64,000 nucleotides of DNA from Taxillus chinensis (taxonomy: Eukaryota > Streptophyta > Magnoliopsida > Santalales > Loranthaceae): positions 13,469,759 to 13,533,758 of the forward strand of contig CM042089.1 in assembly GCA_023512835.1 (NCBI GenBank), given 5' to 3'. A program made the position numbers and the translations under genes. Every line of letters begins with the position of its first letter. Position 1 is the first letter of the stretch. Of the stretch, positions 37,252 through 50,030 are shown in pieces. Below the pieces are notes generated by a model that ran no database searches, was not told the origin of the DNA, and saw only the letters and a program-made list of their open reading frames with translations.

Positions 37252-40200
37252 CTACAAAAATAAATGTGGATGGTTGAGTATCAGACAAATATAAATATAA
37301 AGCTTGAAGGCTACCATAACAAATAAATGCACTAAAACCTGTATCGACTGTAATGTTCCGTTCAATCATATCCTGCATTACTAATGGCTTTTGCAACATG
37401 TCTGTATCAGGGAACACTAACATATTCAATGACCTCATTTGTTGCTTATGCGATTCCTCAAGAGGTCTGAAACCAAATACTACAGTCCATGTATGCATGA
37501 GATCAGAGATAGCAGGTATAACCAATCTCTCAACCTTTAGAGAGCGAAGTGCCTGAAAGAGGGATAGACAGAACATGAACCAGAGGGACATCAAAATCAG
37601 AGGAAGTAATAGGTAAGGATTCATGGAAATTTTAAAAAACATTCAGGCATTTACCATTGCATCCCCCCCCCCACTAAATAAATAAATAAAAATAAAAATA
37701 AAAATAAAAACATGTTTACTTCAAAAGGCATATACATATTACTAATAGTCCTACTCCTATGCTCTCACAGGCTAACATACACGTATCTCATGTTTGATAT
37801 GAAGGGAATGGAAACAAATCAAAGCTTCCCAAGTCTCCAAACCCATATATATATATATGGTAATGGATGACCACACATTTATTCTGGCAAAGAAAATAAA
37901 AAGAAACAATAGAAACAATGGACCCTAAGAAAGGAGATGGAATGCAAAATTTTCATTCAAACTTCATAAGAAATTAATAAATATTCATAATTGAATGTGC
38001 ATTCAAAATTGTAAAAGATCCTGAGAAGTAAATCATTCCTTCTAGCACAGTCAAAAAGTCAGAATATTAGTCTTCAAAAGTCATGCAATAAATAATATTG
38101 TACACTGTCATAAAATTGCAAGCATCAAGAAATTTGCATGGCATTACCGATTCAATGGCAAAAAAAAGGCGGCACATCCCCTGCCGTCTATATATATGCG
38201 GGTCCCAATATATGGCATCTCTGCCAACTGTGTCCCATGTATCCTACAAAATTAATAACAAAATCCTTATTTAAATTTTACATTTTTACCTATGATAAAC
38301 TATAAACAGCAAGACCATAGTTCGCACAAACCTCTGCAACTTTAATAGAGCTTAAAGGCAAAAACTTTCAACAAAAGCTAAACAACTAATGAGAACGGGT
38401 GGTGCTTTCACCCAGATATAGAAAGCAAAGTGTTTGAGATAATCATGAAGGATCACTAAAGTGTTTGAGATATCAGTATGACCAAAACTAATCAACCTAA
38501 ACAAAAGAGCTTAATTTGAGATAATCACAAGAAGCACAAAACACAATTAAAAGCTGCTATAATTGTATGCCATGATGATTAAGCTAAGCATATCCAACAA
38601 ACAAAGAGCTCAGTTCTAGATAATCATGAAAAGGCAAAATACAATTACAAGTTTTTTCTAATTGAAGCATTAGCTATAAAAAGATAATTTTGATTCCTGA
38701 AATCTGTTTGATATAGGTAAACATTAACGGATGTTTAATGTCATGAACAAGTAAAGCATGTAATAGTTTAGAGAAACGAAACCCAACACAACAGAACATA
38801 TATTTCCCCAAAAATCAAAACATGGGTTCTGAGAAAAATGGCACATGCTGCATGTACAAGCATATCAATTCATTAGACATGATACCTGATAGATGCAGCA
38901 GAAATTATTTCATCGCCCCTTTCCAATATGACAGTGTAAAAGCCACTATAGTCCAACCGACTAAAGTTTGATCTACACAACAAATAAAATAAAAAGATGA
39001 TAAAGATAGCTTGTATGGTGATCAGATGATGAACCTATCATAGAATAATTAAACTAGGGGAAAAGTACAAAAACTAATTATAACATGCAATGTCTATCTT
39101 GATCCTTTTGGACCCACAGGAGTAAATGGCAACATAAAGGGCCGCAGCAACTGCTTACCCGCAATTGTAGAGAACATTATGAATTAAATTGATTCCACTT
39201 CTTCGGTCAATAATGGGCAAGAAACACTCATCCATAATAGTCAGTGCAACAGCTAGTTTAGAATTACATTCCACTCTTTGAGGAAACCCCCGAAATGATG
39301 TATCTAAGTCTGGATCTGTCCGATGAATGAAAGACCATGAAAATCCTGCTTCCAGCTCATGTTTGACACCCAGGGTTTTCAATAAATGCTCATACAGCTG
39401 TCAAATCAAGAAGAAATTAGATTCCTAGTATTGCCTTCATATAGAAAACAAATTTGTACATTTAAAGGAGCAGACTAAAAGTGGAAATGTAATCCAAGTA
39501 ACAGATCAACAAATGGAAGAACAAAAGTTGATTTATTTATTTTTTCTAGAATAACACTCCCAAGATCTTGGGCAACCAAGGCAACAAAAGAAAGGGATTA
39601 CAAAGCAAGCTTCTATACTTAGGGCATTTGCAACCGGCTCAACAAAAGCTAAATAATAGCTAGGATGTTAAAAAGAGTTCAGCAACCAACTCAACAAGGA
39701 TACATTAAATTTAGCCAGCCATTTGATTGGCAAAATTTATTGAGGCATCTTAACTAGCTATATATTATTTTTAATTAAAATAATCATTCTCCTTTTCTCT
39801 CCTTATTTGTATTGAAACCGCCAAATGACTATAATCATTCTCTCTTTTCTCTCTCCTCAAAATGCAGCAGGCTGAGAAGTGTTATTTCAAAATATTTAAA
39901 AAAAAAATTATTTCATTAGAATAGCTAATAAATTATTGAACCTATTATTTGGGGTTATAAAAAATGATTGACTAAATTTTGAAAAGTTGTATTTTTTTAG
40001 CTAATTTTTAGCTAAACAGAGCCCACTGTGAATGCTCTTATAATTTGTAAATTATGACAGAAACTCATTTTATCATGGGAAAAGAAAAAGGGAAATGTCC
40101 TTCAAAAAACACAAAGAAATTTGCTTCATTCTTCATAATTATAATTAACCCAAAAAAAACTAACATATTCAAAACTAGACCATCAGATTGCATTCCATTA

Positions 40201-43200
40201 GAATTTCATATAGCTTTTCAATGTAGAAAGAAGATTTTAGCAAAACAACTTAGTGCAGAACTTTGATGCACAAAAATAGAAATTGCTTAAAGGGAAACAG
40301 GCAGAACAATGTTCTTTGCACCTGGAATGATTTTGCTTGTAGATAACATTAAGACAATGAGTAAAGAAAATTAGATTGGGCTTGCAAACACAAGATATTA
40401 CACTTCTAAACTCCAATTAAATTTAAATGAGCTTTCCCAGCTAGAGTAAACAGTTTTACCTTTCATATAACATTTTAGAAAAAGATAAACTACAATGGTT
40501 GCAGCAGCAAAGGTCGTGAGATGACAAAGGGATAAGGAAAATTGACAGTATAGCACTGGTGATGTTTCCAGTCAATGGTGGCAATGGAAATATCACAGTG
40601 GTAATGGCGGCATTGAAAGACATTTAATAATTGCGCACAAACAGTAGCAACAATGGTACTGTTAGCACTAGCAGTAACATTTCACTCAATGGTGACATAT
40701 GGCATGGCATATGGAATTTGAGGTAAAACAAATGTGCCCAAAAATCCCACATTCAAATCCTCCCGTCCACTCCAAAATAAACAGGCCCAGAAATTTCAAA
40801 ATCCCTCTAACCAACTAAAAATTACCAAATCCAAACGCTCTTTTGCTGGCAAAAGCCCAACAAGATCAGCTACAAAATAAATTACACTAACTCAACTTCC
40901 ACAGCAACTAACCAAGGATCGTGGACAAGCAATTAGTATTAGTACCTCTCGACACTTCTGCCCACAAAAGGTTGGAGAAATACTGGACACTGCAGGTAGT
41001 TCATCGGTCTTTGAAATGCATGAATCATGATCTAAAAATGGCAAATGCTAAATTTAAGTGAATTCTCTCGTATGCATAAAAATCAAATAAGAGAGCTATA
41101 GTGCTAACAAAAAAAAAAATTCAGATAAAATATGATTAAGAAATGATAGTCACATTTTCCCTGGCATAAACTGCACTTTCGCAATGCTCCATTCTCTTCA
41201 GCAACAGTTTCATCAGCTACTCCACAAAATTTGCATGAGCAACTTGGACAGTGCCAATCACCAAGGGGGAGCTTCTGTACCAAGACGAAAAATATATATG
41301 CTTAAGCTACTATGCAAACAACTGATGTCATACATCCTGTTCTGCACTCAGAATGCAGCAAAGCACATTCACTCAAAAGAGACAATCCAAGCATCATAAT
41401 CCTGATTTAAATTATTCTAGTGCCTAAACATGTGGGATCGCTTCTGCAGTGCAAACAAAATGCTCATCAGTGCATTAATAATGTCGAGATTCTGTTTAGA
41501 ATCCATACTCATAAATGTGAGACAACAGATTCACAATCACGATTATAATTTATACCTACAATATAGTCATATTTCAGCCACCCAAGCGTTCAATTTGAGC
41601 TGTGTCACATCACAAAACCTCTCTTCCCTGTTCATATATACTGGGACACAACCACAGCTTCTAAATGACTCATTCTCAGATCCAGGTTTTTATGTAGAAT
41701 AAACGCAGAAAAGCATCAACTTATTTGAATGTCAAAAATTAAATCTGCTTTCACATTTCATATCAGTTCCTAAAACATGTTTCCACCGGCTGGATTTCCT
41801 AAGCTCCATAATTCTCCTCTCTAAACAAAAATTCAATATCATGTTGACATAAAACAAACCTAGTATGGAAAGCCTAATGACTAAATATACGATGGAGTAG
41901 ACGTAAAAAAGGTGACTGGGAAACGCATTCACTGTACACGAAGTTCATGGCATATATTCTATGCAATAGTTTGTAGGCATACCTCTATGTGTAAGCAGCT
42001 CTGATGATATGTAGACGGGCAACCATCACAACAGATCAAATCACCACCATCTCCACATATGCCACAGGTGTCATCATTTGGATCATCCCCATCAGTGTCT
42101 ACAAGGTGAAAACCACTTCGTTCAGGCTTCTCTTGTTTGTTCCAAGCTTTTAGCTGGCACTGCAAAAGGGAAAGTCCAGATTCCAAAAATATGTTTTGAA
42201 ATGGCTGCCGTAATTTACTTCCAGCATGAATCTCAAACTTTGAAACAGTAATTATTTTACTGCAGCAACGGCAATGAATTCCATCTCTCGTGATCCAACC
42301 CTCCTGCAAGGTTTTTGTACGTTTGCGGTTCATGTACAGTACCTTCTCACTCAATTTTACAGTCCCAGAATCAATCATCCAGGAAAGCAGGGTTCGCCTC
42401 CTTTATATGGAACAAAGTCATCAGTGTCTGAATTTTGACCCTTGCTGGATCTGCGAACCAGCAGAGTACATCTGCCAATTTTTCTACTTTTCCGACCAAC
42501 TACCAGATGAGATTCAGATTCCAGAACCCTATCTTGCTTTCCCTTGTAAATTTTATTTGGTGTACTGCCCCCATTCGCAAAGTCTACTTCCTGAAACTTA
42601 CCCTTCAACGACTTACCATTCTGCCTCATGTAGGAACTAAGTTTATCTTCCTGGTCAGCACTGTCACTGCTCTCTGTATGATGCCTGTCCGTTCCAGAAC
42701 TTCTCCCAGGCGCTTCCTTCAGATTTTCAGGCCTAGCTTTATCTCTTTGCTTTTTTTTCATTTCCTGCTCAATTTTCTTACGGGTTTGCCTTGTTAATTT
42801 ACTTAGTATATCCTCTGATATTGGAGCAAACGCAGAAGATTCCCCACTAGGATTGACACTAGTGTCCTCATCTTCTAATTGCTTTTGAAGTGCATCATAT
42901 GCCTTGATAATGGACCAGTAGGCCGTACCTGAGGGATTAATGTATACTGCATCCAAATAGTCTCTGTTCCTCCTTGGTCTATAATCAATTGTCCATCCTG
43001 CATTCATAAGCATCTTCCTTATCTGCTCACGTAGTAACTGCTTCTCTGTTCCACTACCACGCTTAACTTTCCCGTCCATGCATTTGGTAGGCAACAGCTT
43101 TACTGGAGAGGGAGTTCTTTCTCCTTTACTCTTTCTTTTTTCAATAGAACTGCAAGGTCCTAGATTCTTTGATCCCGGCTTCAATGATGTATCACTGCCC

Positions 43201-44096
43201 TCTGAATCCCAATCTCTAGCCTTACTCTTTTTCTTGGATACTGACTTTGGAACATTCAACGAGGCTTTCTCAGGCCTAGCGACAGGACTTGGTTTCTTAA
43301 GAAGTTTCGTTTCAGAGAAAGCAGGAGAACATAATATTGAACTGCCTTTAACGTTATCGGCATCTCTTTTAAGGTGATTATAATGCTTCACAGACCCATC
43401 CACCTTATCTTTTTTCCTTACCATCACTTTCAAAACACCATTCTTTCCCTGGAGCCTGATTGCTTCATCTGATGGATTCACAAACTTCTCTCTTAACAAT
43501 GGATCAGAAAGCCGAACCCCATCCCTCTTCATCTCAAACCTACTTCTCTTTTCACTTGACAAGCTGCCCGTCTCAAAAAGGGATTTGTTCGGCTTGTCGA
43601 ATGAACCATGTCTACTAGACCCTGTCTCGGAGCTGAAAAACCTTCTCCCACCCATCTCAGTACCACGATCACCCAGATACTCACTCCCGTCAGACTCATC
43701 AAATTCAAACACATCCAGTTTACTTCTCTTTATTTCAACCCCATCGACGTCAAAACCACCCCCTACGCTATTGGGCCTGACATGCCGAACGGGAACCATA
43801 TTCCTCGTCCTCTCACTCTCCTCTGCAATACCCTCTTCAAAGCCAGTGGAACTCGAACCGTTGGGACCGGACCTCCTGCGAGAAGGGCCCAATAACAGCT
43901 CATCACTCGACCCGGAATCACTGAGAATCAATCGCGGTCGCTTCTTCTCCGCCTTGGATTGAAAAACCACCCTTGACCCGGATGACCCGATCCCACCCGC
44001 TCCATCCCCTCTCTTCCTAACAATCAAACACCCGGACGAGTTCCTACTCTTCACCACAGCCCCCGGAAATTGACCGAACCTCGCGCCCTCTTCCAT
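35579..44096 (-). CDS. IDM1-like histone acetyltransferase: Tify-type domain, PHD finger, GNAT domain, long repetitive tail
   Basis: Exons (minus): 41983-44096, 41154-41274, 40946-41031, 39159-39397, 38886-38972, 38148-38243, 37339-37552 and 37251-35579, with GT-AG borders. Start ATG at 44096 ([12 protein letters not shown]). Order: a disordered basic Ser-rich head (about 400 residues), a DNA-binding-like [22 protein letters not shown] region, and a Tify-like [14 protein letters not shown] part. Then comes the PHD finger [20 protein letters not shown], a second Cys-rich stretch, and a GNAT core ([20 protein letters not shown], then QG-motif RRQGMCRRL and [15 protein letters not shown]). An acidic tail of about 550 residues ends it. 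IDM1 in Arabidopsis reads H3 marks and acetylates H3 to promote active DNA demethylation. Frame breaks: near 42400, 38198, 36515 and 36440. The 5' UTR carries (GA)n near 44456. Confidence 0.85.
39622..40037. mobile_element. Tourist-like MITE in an intron of the IDM1-like gene
   Basis: Flanked by TTA on both sides (39619-39621 and 40038-40040). Ends are GGGCATTTGCAACCGGCTC (left) and GAGCATTCACAGTGGGCTC (right, minus strand). The subterminal AGCTAAA is inverted at both ends. Confidence 0.75.
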
Positions 44097-45506
44097 GCGC
44101 CAAAACCCCAACACAACCAAAAAGAAAATCAATAAAAAACCCTAATTTCAAAACTTTCCATCGAAAATTCAAATCAATCCCAAATCCACCACCAAACCCA
44201 CCCCATACCACGCATCTCTCCCCAACAATCCCAGCAGCCGACCAAACATCACCAGATCTGACACACGACGAACGAAAGTGGGGCAGCGATCAGAAGAATC
44301 GAGATGTTCAGAATCTTACCTCGTTCGCTCCAGAATAAGCCCTAAATTTACGACGCCGCCGGTTCTACGACCGGAGGATCCAAGAAGCCGCAGAGTGAGC
44401 TTTCCGGCGATCGATTCCGATTGGTCGCCAGAAAACGAAGAACAACTTGCTTATGTAGAGAGAGAGAGAGAGAGAGAGAGAGGGGAAGGGGGAATTGTAT
44501 TGGTCTTTTATAAGTACCAGACCACCTGTGCTCTGTAAATTAAGTTTTGTTTTCACTTTTGTTTATATATATATATTTTTTTAATTTTGGTTGGTTCGGA
44601 CTCTCCCTCAAAGTCACCTTTTTCCTCCCCTCGATATATCACCACGTGGCGAGATACGACTTGTGATCAGTGTCTACGTGGCGTGATCACGGAGGCTCGA
44701 AGCTTCCCTCCAAATAGTTCCGCGCTGATGACAACGTGGCAAGATCTGGGAGCCCTGGTGGGGATTGAGTACCGGATTTAACAGTTTCACTGCCATGCGT
44801 GGCGTGGTTCTTCTCTTCACGTGAGACAGAGGCGGTGACTGGGGTGTGTTGTCGGGGAAATGGGAATGCCAATATGCCCGATCCGTGTCCATATTCGTTT
44901 TAGACAAACATAAATACGCGCGAATATATCGTGTACTTATTTTTTATTGTAAATAAAGAGCAGGGAAGTCTTTTTATTATATACATTACCAAATTGAAAG
45001 CTATATATATTACCGTAGAGCATAAAAGCACTCCTTTTCTATTTTTATATATGATTTTTTTTATTTCTAAAGAGAAATTTTTTTATTAAAACTCTAACAA
45101 TATTTTTCATTCTAACATTATTTTTATTAAAATAATATTATTTTTTCATTTCTCCTCTCACGGACTAAGCTAGTTCTTCTCACGACTGGCTGGCCTTCCT
45201 CAATATCCAAACCCATCCAGTTGGGATGACTACTACCGAGCAAGGAAGACTACTACTACGATCGCTTTCGCGCAATGGTGCCCCCAATTGCTGAATTATA
45301 GATCTGGACTTGCCCGTTGGATTATAGATTTAGAGCTCTTCATGAAACTAGGGTTGTAGTTCGCTAGATTTGGAGCCTCCGCCGATGACACCATTGTCAC
45401 ATAATGATGGCCATTGCCTTGGGGGTCGCCGAACCTAAAGTTGTCAGTCGAAAAGAGAGAATAAGCATCTTTTAAGCTTAAAAATAGCCAATTCAGTCAC
45501 AATACC
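44097..45506. other. IDM1-like 5' UTR and upstream intergenic DNA
   Basis: On the minus strand GAACGAG|GTAAGATTC near 44321 looks like a 5' UTR intron donor. (GA)n at 44456-44482 lies in the leader. 44600-44850 has several ACGTGG/CACGTG-type motifs (44643, 44675, 44733, 44818) suited to bZIP/bHLH binding. 45170-45450 has no supported gene. Confidence 0.45.
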
Positions 45507-46448
45507 TTAGGCTATGTTTGGTTCTGATATTTTGTTTTATGTTTTTTTTTTCTCGATACTCGGTTGTTTTTAAATTTTGAATTCAAATGTTGTTTCCAAC
45601 ACAAAATTTTTGTTTGGTCATTGTTTTCGCCTAGGCATTTTTTTTACAATCGTATCTCCCTAACCCCGAGCATCCTTCAATAGCCCAGAACCGCAACCGA
45701 GTCCACACTCCACAACAACACCGCCACCACATCATCAACCACAATCTCTAGTTGGTCTAGTGTCCATCTCGATTGCTACCAAATGCGCCTCTCTTATGCT
45801 TCAACTGCCCCTCTCCGACGTCCCAAAAATTTTCCTACAATCAATAAAAAAGCAGCAGCAACTCGTATCCTCACAGCAGCTGCTACACTTTGGCAAGACC
45901 ACTACCAAAACTCCTCCACCACTTGTATACCATTAGCACCATGCCAAACCAACCCACCACATCCATCTCACTCATTAAGTTTGGGTTATATCTAGCGAAA
46001 ATCAATAAGTGTGTGAAGGAAATGGAAAACAATTGAGAGTGAGACACAAACCCATCCACTCACGGCCCAGGAAAAAAATTAGGGCGGACATCTGGTATAC
46101 GCACACCCCTGCAATCCCAATTCATTACGAGCTCGCTAGGACAACGAATGGAGACCCATTAATAGAACATCCCACATGTTCCTTCCGGACAAAGGAATCA
46201 TTAAGATATTCTATCTTATTCCAAAGATGCACCGTCCACCGTAAAATCCGGATCTTTTTCCACCATTACAAGCACGCTTTTGCATTATTTAATGTAGTGC
46301 GGACCGCAATGGCTTCAGCAACACGCCACTGAGAAAACGTGCATAACACTCTAGTAATAGGGACCACGAACCACTCGATGCACTACATTGGTGGGACCAT
46401 GTTCCATCCGCAATACAAATGCGACGTCGTTTTGCATCAGATGAGGGA

Positions 46449-46484
46449 GTAGGTCATCCGGTAATATTATTCCGGATGACCTAC
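46449..46484 (-). other. Geminivirus origin hairpin, copy 1
   Basis: A perfect 13-bp stem (GTAGGTCATCCGG and its complement) with a 10-base loop. The minus (virion) strand carries TAATATTAC at 46461-46469, where Rep nicks in geminiviruses. A TATA box (46520-46526) for Rep follows. Confidence 0.92.
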
Positions 46485-46594
46485 ACGTGTCACGTAGCAT
46501 ACAATCGTGCGGCTCCTACTATAAATTCAACACCAAAACACCAACCGGGGACTTTTTGCGAGCTCCGATCGGTGTTAACCCTTATTTACTAAAC

Positions 46595-47519
46595 ATGCCA
46601 TCCTTTGGCCGATTCCGATGCTCCTGCGAATTTTTTCCTCACATACCCTCGTTGTTCTCTTTCTAAACACGAAGCACTATCCCAGTTGCAACATATCCCG
46701 ACCCCCGTCAATAAGAAATTCATTAAGGTTTGCAGGGAATTTCACAAAAATGGAGAGCCACACATATATGCTCTCATCCAATTTGAGGGCAAATTCCAGT
46801 GTTACAATCAATGGATCTTTGATTTGGTCTCTCCACATCAATCAAGCTTATTCCATTGTCATATCCAAGGTGCAGGGTCAAGTTCCGATGTCAATGCGTA
46901 CCTTGACAAAGATGTTGACACAATTCAACACGGTGAATTCCAGATCGACCGGCGATCTGCAAATGTCGGTAATCAATCTAATAAAGACGTATATGCCGAG
47001 GCTTTAAACACCGGGTCAAAAGAGTCACCATTACAGATCATTCGAGATAAGGATCCAAAAACCTTTTTACTGCAATATCACAATATTTCTTCTAACATCG
47101 ACATGATATTTGCTCCGCCACCTGCCATTTTTATTCCAAAATGGCAGCATAATTCTTTTATTATTCCCGACGATTTAGACCAATGGTTGGGTGATCAATT
47201 TGTTATGGATACTGCTGCGCAGCCAGATTTTCATAATGGATTTCGAAAACGAATAGATATTGATCACCCATTATTTGTAATTATTGAAGGTCCTAGTAGA
47301 ACTGGGAAAACTGCGTGGGCTAGATCATTAGGACCACATAACTATATATGTGGTCATCTTGATTTTAATCCACGTAGCTACTCAAATGACGTCGAATATA
47401 ACGTCATTGATGACGTCGAACCCGCTTATTTAAAATTGAAGCATTGGAAACATCTGATAGGAGCACATGTGGGATGTTCTATTAATGGGTCTCCATTCGT
47501 TGTCCTGGCGAGCCCGTAA
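46595..47519 (+). pseudogene. Geminivirus Rep, copy 1, frameshifted and truncated
   Basis: Rep starts rolling-circle replication by nicking the origin. The expected ATG is at 46595, but two bases are missing within the first dozen codons compared with copy 3, so the ATG runs out of frame. The main frame is open from about 46605. Motif I FLTYPRC, motif III AYLDKD and Walker A GPSRTGKT are present. Motif II reads HIY where copy 3 has HIH, losing a metal-binding His. At about 47467 the frame runs into inverted leader sequence and stops at 47519, losing the helicase end. Confidence 0.92.
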
Positions 47520-47671
47520 TGAATTGGGATTGCAGGGGTGTGTGTGAAGAGTTTGCGAGGCCCGGTTTAATTGTGTGGGTAGTTGGTTTTTTTGTGGGCT
47601 TTCAATTGACTCTCGTGATATATCATGCTATACTCCTTAGAAAATTATCCAAGTTCTTACGGGCAGTTTAG
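47519..47671 (+). CDS. Small viral membrane ORF, copy 1 (virion sense)
   Basis: 50 codons starting MNWDCRGVCEEF. One strong membrane segment (about 17-40, VVGFFVGFQLTLVIY), then a basic end RKLSKFLR. It lies first in virion sense, upstream of the coat protein, where other geminiviruses keep small movement or silencing-related ORFs. Homology is not recognised. A second copy is at 52864-53058. Confidence 0.5.
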   Translation: MNWDCRGVCEEFARPGLIVWVVGFFVGFQLTLVIYHAILLRKLSKFLRAV

Positions 47672-47694
47672 GCAGATGTGCGTAGACCGTTTTT

Positions 47695-47925
47695 TTGTCG
47701 GATCAGTTATACCAGTGGAAGACATTGGAGACTGTAACTCAGGGTCCAGTAAAGGATTTCTGTCGAGTAGAAGGGGAGAAGATAAGGCAACTCCGGTGTC
47801 GAAGTAGGAAGGTCAGTCGTTCTTCGGATTATCGGGTTAAACGTGTAGCTATTCGTGAGTTAGAGCATTTAATTAGAGATGGATGGAATGGGGACCCCAT
47901 CACGCCGAAGGCCACCTTTCCGTAA
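47695..47925 (+). other. Possible second small virion-sense ORF overlapping the CP start
   Basis: An open stretch of 76 codons without an ATG at its start, Arg/Lys-rich in the middle. It overlaps the CP start by 47 bases in another frame, a layout like geminivirus V2 ORFs. A T-run at 47690-47696 just before it may hide an indel. No homology recognised. Confidence 0.35.
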
Positions 47926-48640
47926 TCGTCGTGGTAGTAGGATAACTGCTCAGACCAAGTATGTGCAGTACGTGCCGCGATGGTATCAAAAACGATCAAG
48001 AGTTGATCATCGTGGAGTCGAGGTGTTTACACATGATTTAGATAAGATCACCTTTGATGGTAAGGGTGATGTTCGTGTATTGAACGCTATTAAATTGGGT
48101 AACAGCAAACATGAACGTCAGAGTGATAAAATCGTTGTAAAGGGGATCCGTCTTTTGGGTAATGTTGTTCTTGGCCCAACAACTGCGATGAGGCAAACGC
48201 ATCACGTTGTTTTACTCATTGTGGCTGATGACAAGGTTGGTTATAGCAGTCCAAATGCAGATGATATATTTTCATCCATTGGGCCGGCTAGTCCTGAAAC
48301 GTGGACCGTACGAAGGGACATGGATGATCGGTTCCGAATTATTCGAAGGATGAAGTTGTCACTAGAAGGCGGTGCAGATGCCTCACATGCGAAACGCCAT
48401 ATTGAGTTAGTTGATAAGTGGATCGATACTAATATTTGGACAGACTATCGAGATGCGTTATTTGGGCCAGCTGACAGAATAGCAAGAGGCACATTATATT
48501 TGGTCTCTGCTGTTGTTAATGGTAGTCCATGTCATTATACACTCCGAGTTGAAATACGTTTTCGTAACTGTTATTTATTGCAATGTAGGTTGATTGTGTT
48601 TTGTAATGGATATGGAGGATTTACATACGGGAATAATTGA
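47879..48640 (+). CDS. Geminivirus coat/nuclear-shuttle-like protein, copy 1 (open)
   Basis: 253 codons from ATG 47879. The head is basic (PSRRRPPFRNRRGSR), typical of geminivirus CP/NSP nuclear and DNA-binding regions. The jelly-roll-like part follows with VVKGIRLLGNVVLGP, HHVVLLIVADD, DDIFSSIGP and DDRFRIIRRMKLSLEGG, resembling the begomovirus BV1/CP superfamily. No stop interrupts it. In citlodavirus-like genomes this position is the coat protein. Whether it packages DNA cannot be told. It overlaps the MP start by 35 bases. Confidence 0.75.
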   Translation: MDGMGTPSRRRPPFRNRRGSRITAQTKYVQYVPRWYQKRSRVDHRGVEVFTHDLDKITFDGKGDVRVLNAIKLGNSKHERQSDKIVVKGIRLLGNVVLGPTTAMRQTHHVVLLIVADDKVGYSSPNADDIFSSIGPASPETWTVRRDMDDRFRIIRRMKLSLEGGADASHAKRHIELVDKWIDTNIWTDYRDALFGPADRIARGTLYLVSAVVNGSPCHYTLRVEIRFRNCYLLQCRLIVFCNGYGGFTYGNN

Positions 48641-49551
48641 AGGTGTAAACTCCAAACGATTATGAAGGAATTGAACTTTCGTTGCCAAATCTGTTTGACA
48701 AAGTGCGAATGAAATTTAGTGGTAAAAGCATGAAAATTGACAAGATATTAGTGCGATATTCGCACTATGCCCGCCTAATGCGCGGGGATACGTGCGCTTG
48801 GAGGGTTATAGACGGCGATTAGATGGTGCAGATGGTTTACAAGCGTATTATGTCATTCCAGTGGATTGTCATTGCGAGTTGACATACCACGGTAATGGGT
48901 ATTGCTCGGCAAATGAGAAACAGGTACCATGGATTGTTTGGTATAAGTTAGAAGACTCTAACATTCATGCGGGTGTACGTTATTGCAAGATGCTAGGGTT
49001 TTTGCGATACGCCTCGGCTGATATGCCAGGAGAACAGGGCCCCTTCGGTGAAGATATTGAACAAAAAATATGGGCCTCATAATATTTGTGTGTAGCATTG
49101 CCAACCATCAAAGCCCATTCCATATTTGGGCCGTGCGAGATCGTTGTCGATGGGCCATTGCGAAAGTAGACTCGTGACAGGTGGGTTTGGTGAGACATCA
49201 ATTGATTTGGATCACCGTTTGGGCCCTCGTCTTAGTCTCAATGGGGCTCGACTGATTGAGGAGCCATCGGACATCTGTTCGGATATTGGGCCCTCAATTA
49301 GTCAAGTAAGCCATAACCGGCCCGTGGATACCGTTACGGGTTCTGATTCTGTTGTAGTGATTGAACCTCGAGATTTATTGGGCTTTGTCATGGATGTTGT
49401 CGATATCTCAAGTAGTCGGTCACGTCGTGAAGGTATTGCTGACTCGAAATTGGAGACTATAGATAGTTATGTTTCGGATCGTCAAGTGCAGATAGGAACG
49501 GGCGTTGATGTGCAAGTAAATGATAATGGGAACGTTGTTCCAAGGAAGTGA
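48606..49551 (+). pseudogene. Geminivirus BC1-like movement protein, copy 1, frameshifted
   Basis: ATG 48606. Similarity to the begomovirus cell-to-cell movement protein: SMKIDK, GLQAYYVIPVDC, PWIVWYKLEDSN. Relative to copy 2 there is one extra A near 48652, missing single bases near 48757 and 48813, and 8 bases missing near 49040. An in-frame TAG at 49093-49095 is shared with copy 2. The last 141 codons (49126-49551) are open and nearly identical in both copies. Confidence 0.8.
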
Positions 49552-49628
49552 ATGTATGTGGATGTGTCTCTTAAATGTAACACAATGGAATACAGAAAGG
49601 CTTATGTGGTTATTTTATTTCAACACAA

Positions 49629-50030
49629 TCAATAAACATTAAATTTGACGTCACTAGTTTATATAACATCATTGATATATGGGTCCAATTCAGCTAGTGC
49701 GGTCGAAATAGCTCTTATAACATGATTAATGACAATAACTCCCACATTATCTAAATACTTCATGACATTGAATCGTATCCGACCAATAAACGCCGAAGAA
49801 GTGGGTGTTAATCTGGTCCAGATCTCGAAGTTGATCCAATATTTGTGAATATAAAGTGATTTTTGTAGGTTATGGTTGAAGCGGATCTGGATTGTGATAA
49901 TGTCGTATGGGTCTCCGAAAGGCCTTTGGCGGTGACTTATTACCTTGAAATGTAATGGATTGTTTACTAACCATATGTACTCGCCACGTCACTTGTTTGG
50001 TATTTATCATCTCGCCATCCTGTTATCCAT
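49629..50030 (-). pseudogene. Geminivirus REn (C3)-like, copy 1, broken
   Basis: The frame begins MDNR at 50030, then one base is missing relative to copy 2. Farther on the arginine codon that is a stop in copy 2 is intact (CGA), but a CAA near the end reads TAA. REn enhances replication by contacting Rep and host PCNA. It lies just downstream of Rep, as in begomoviruses. Confidence 0.8.

Noticed and set aside
47879..49551. A separate begomovirus DNA-B component (BV1 and BC1)
   Set aside because: Here CP/NSP-like and MP lie in the same sense and flow into REn and Rep without a second common region, so a single-component genome explains the order better.
49126..49551. A separate 141-codon viral gene
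   Set aside because: It has no ATG at its start and, in the second copy, lies in the same frame as MP directly after the shared amber, so it is the C-terminal part of MP.
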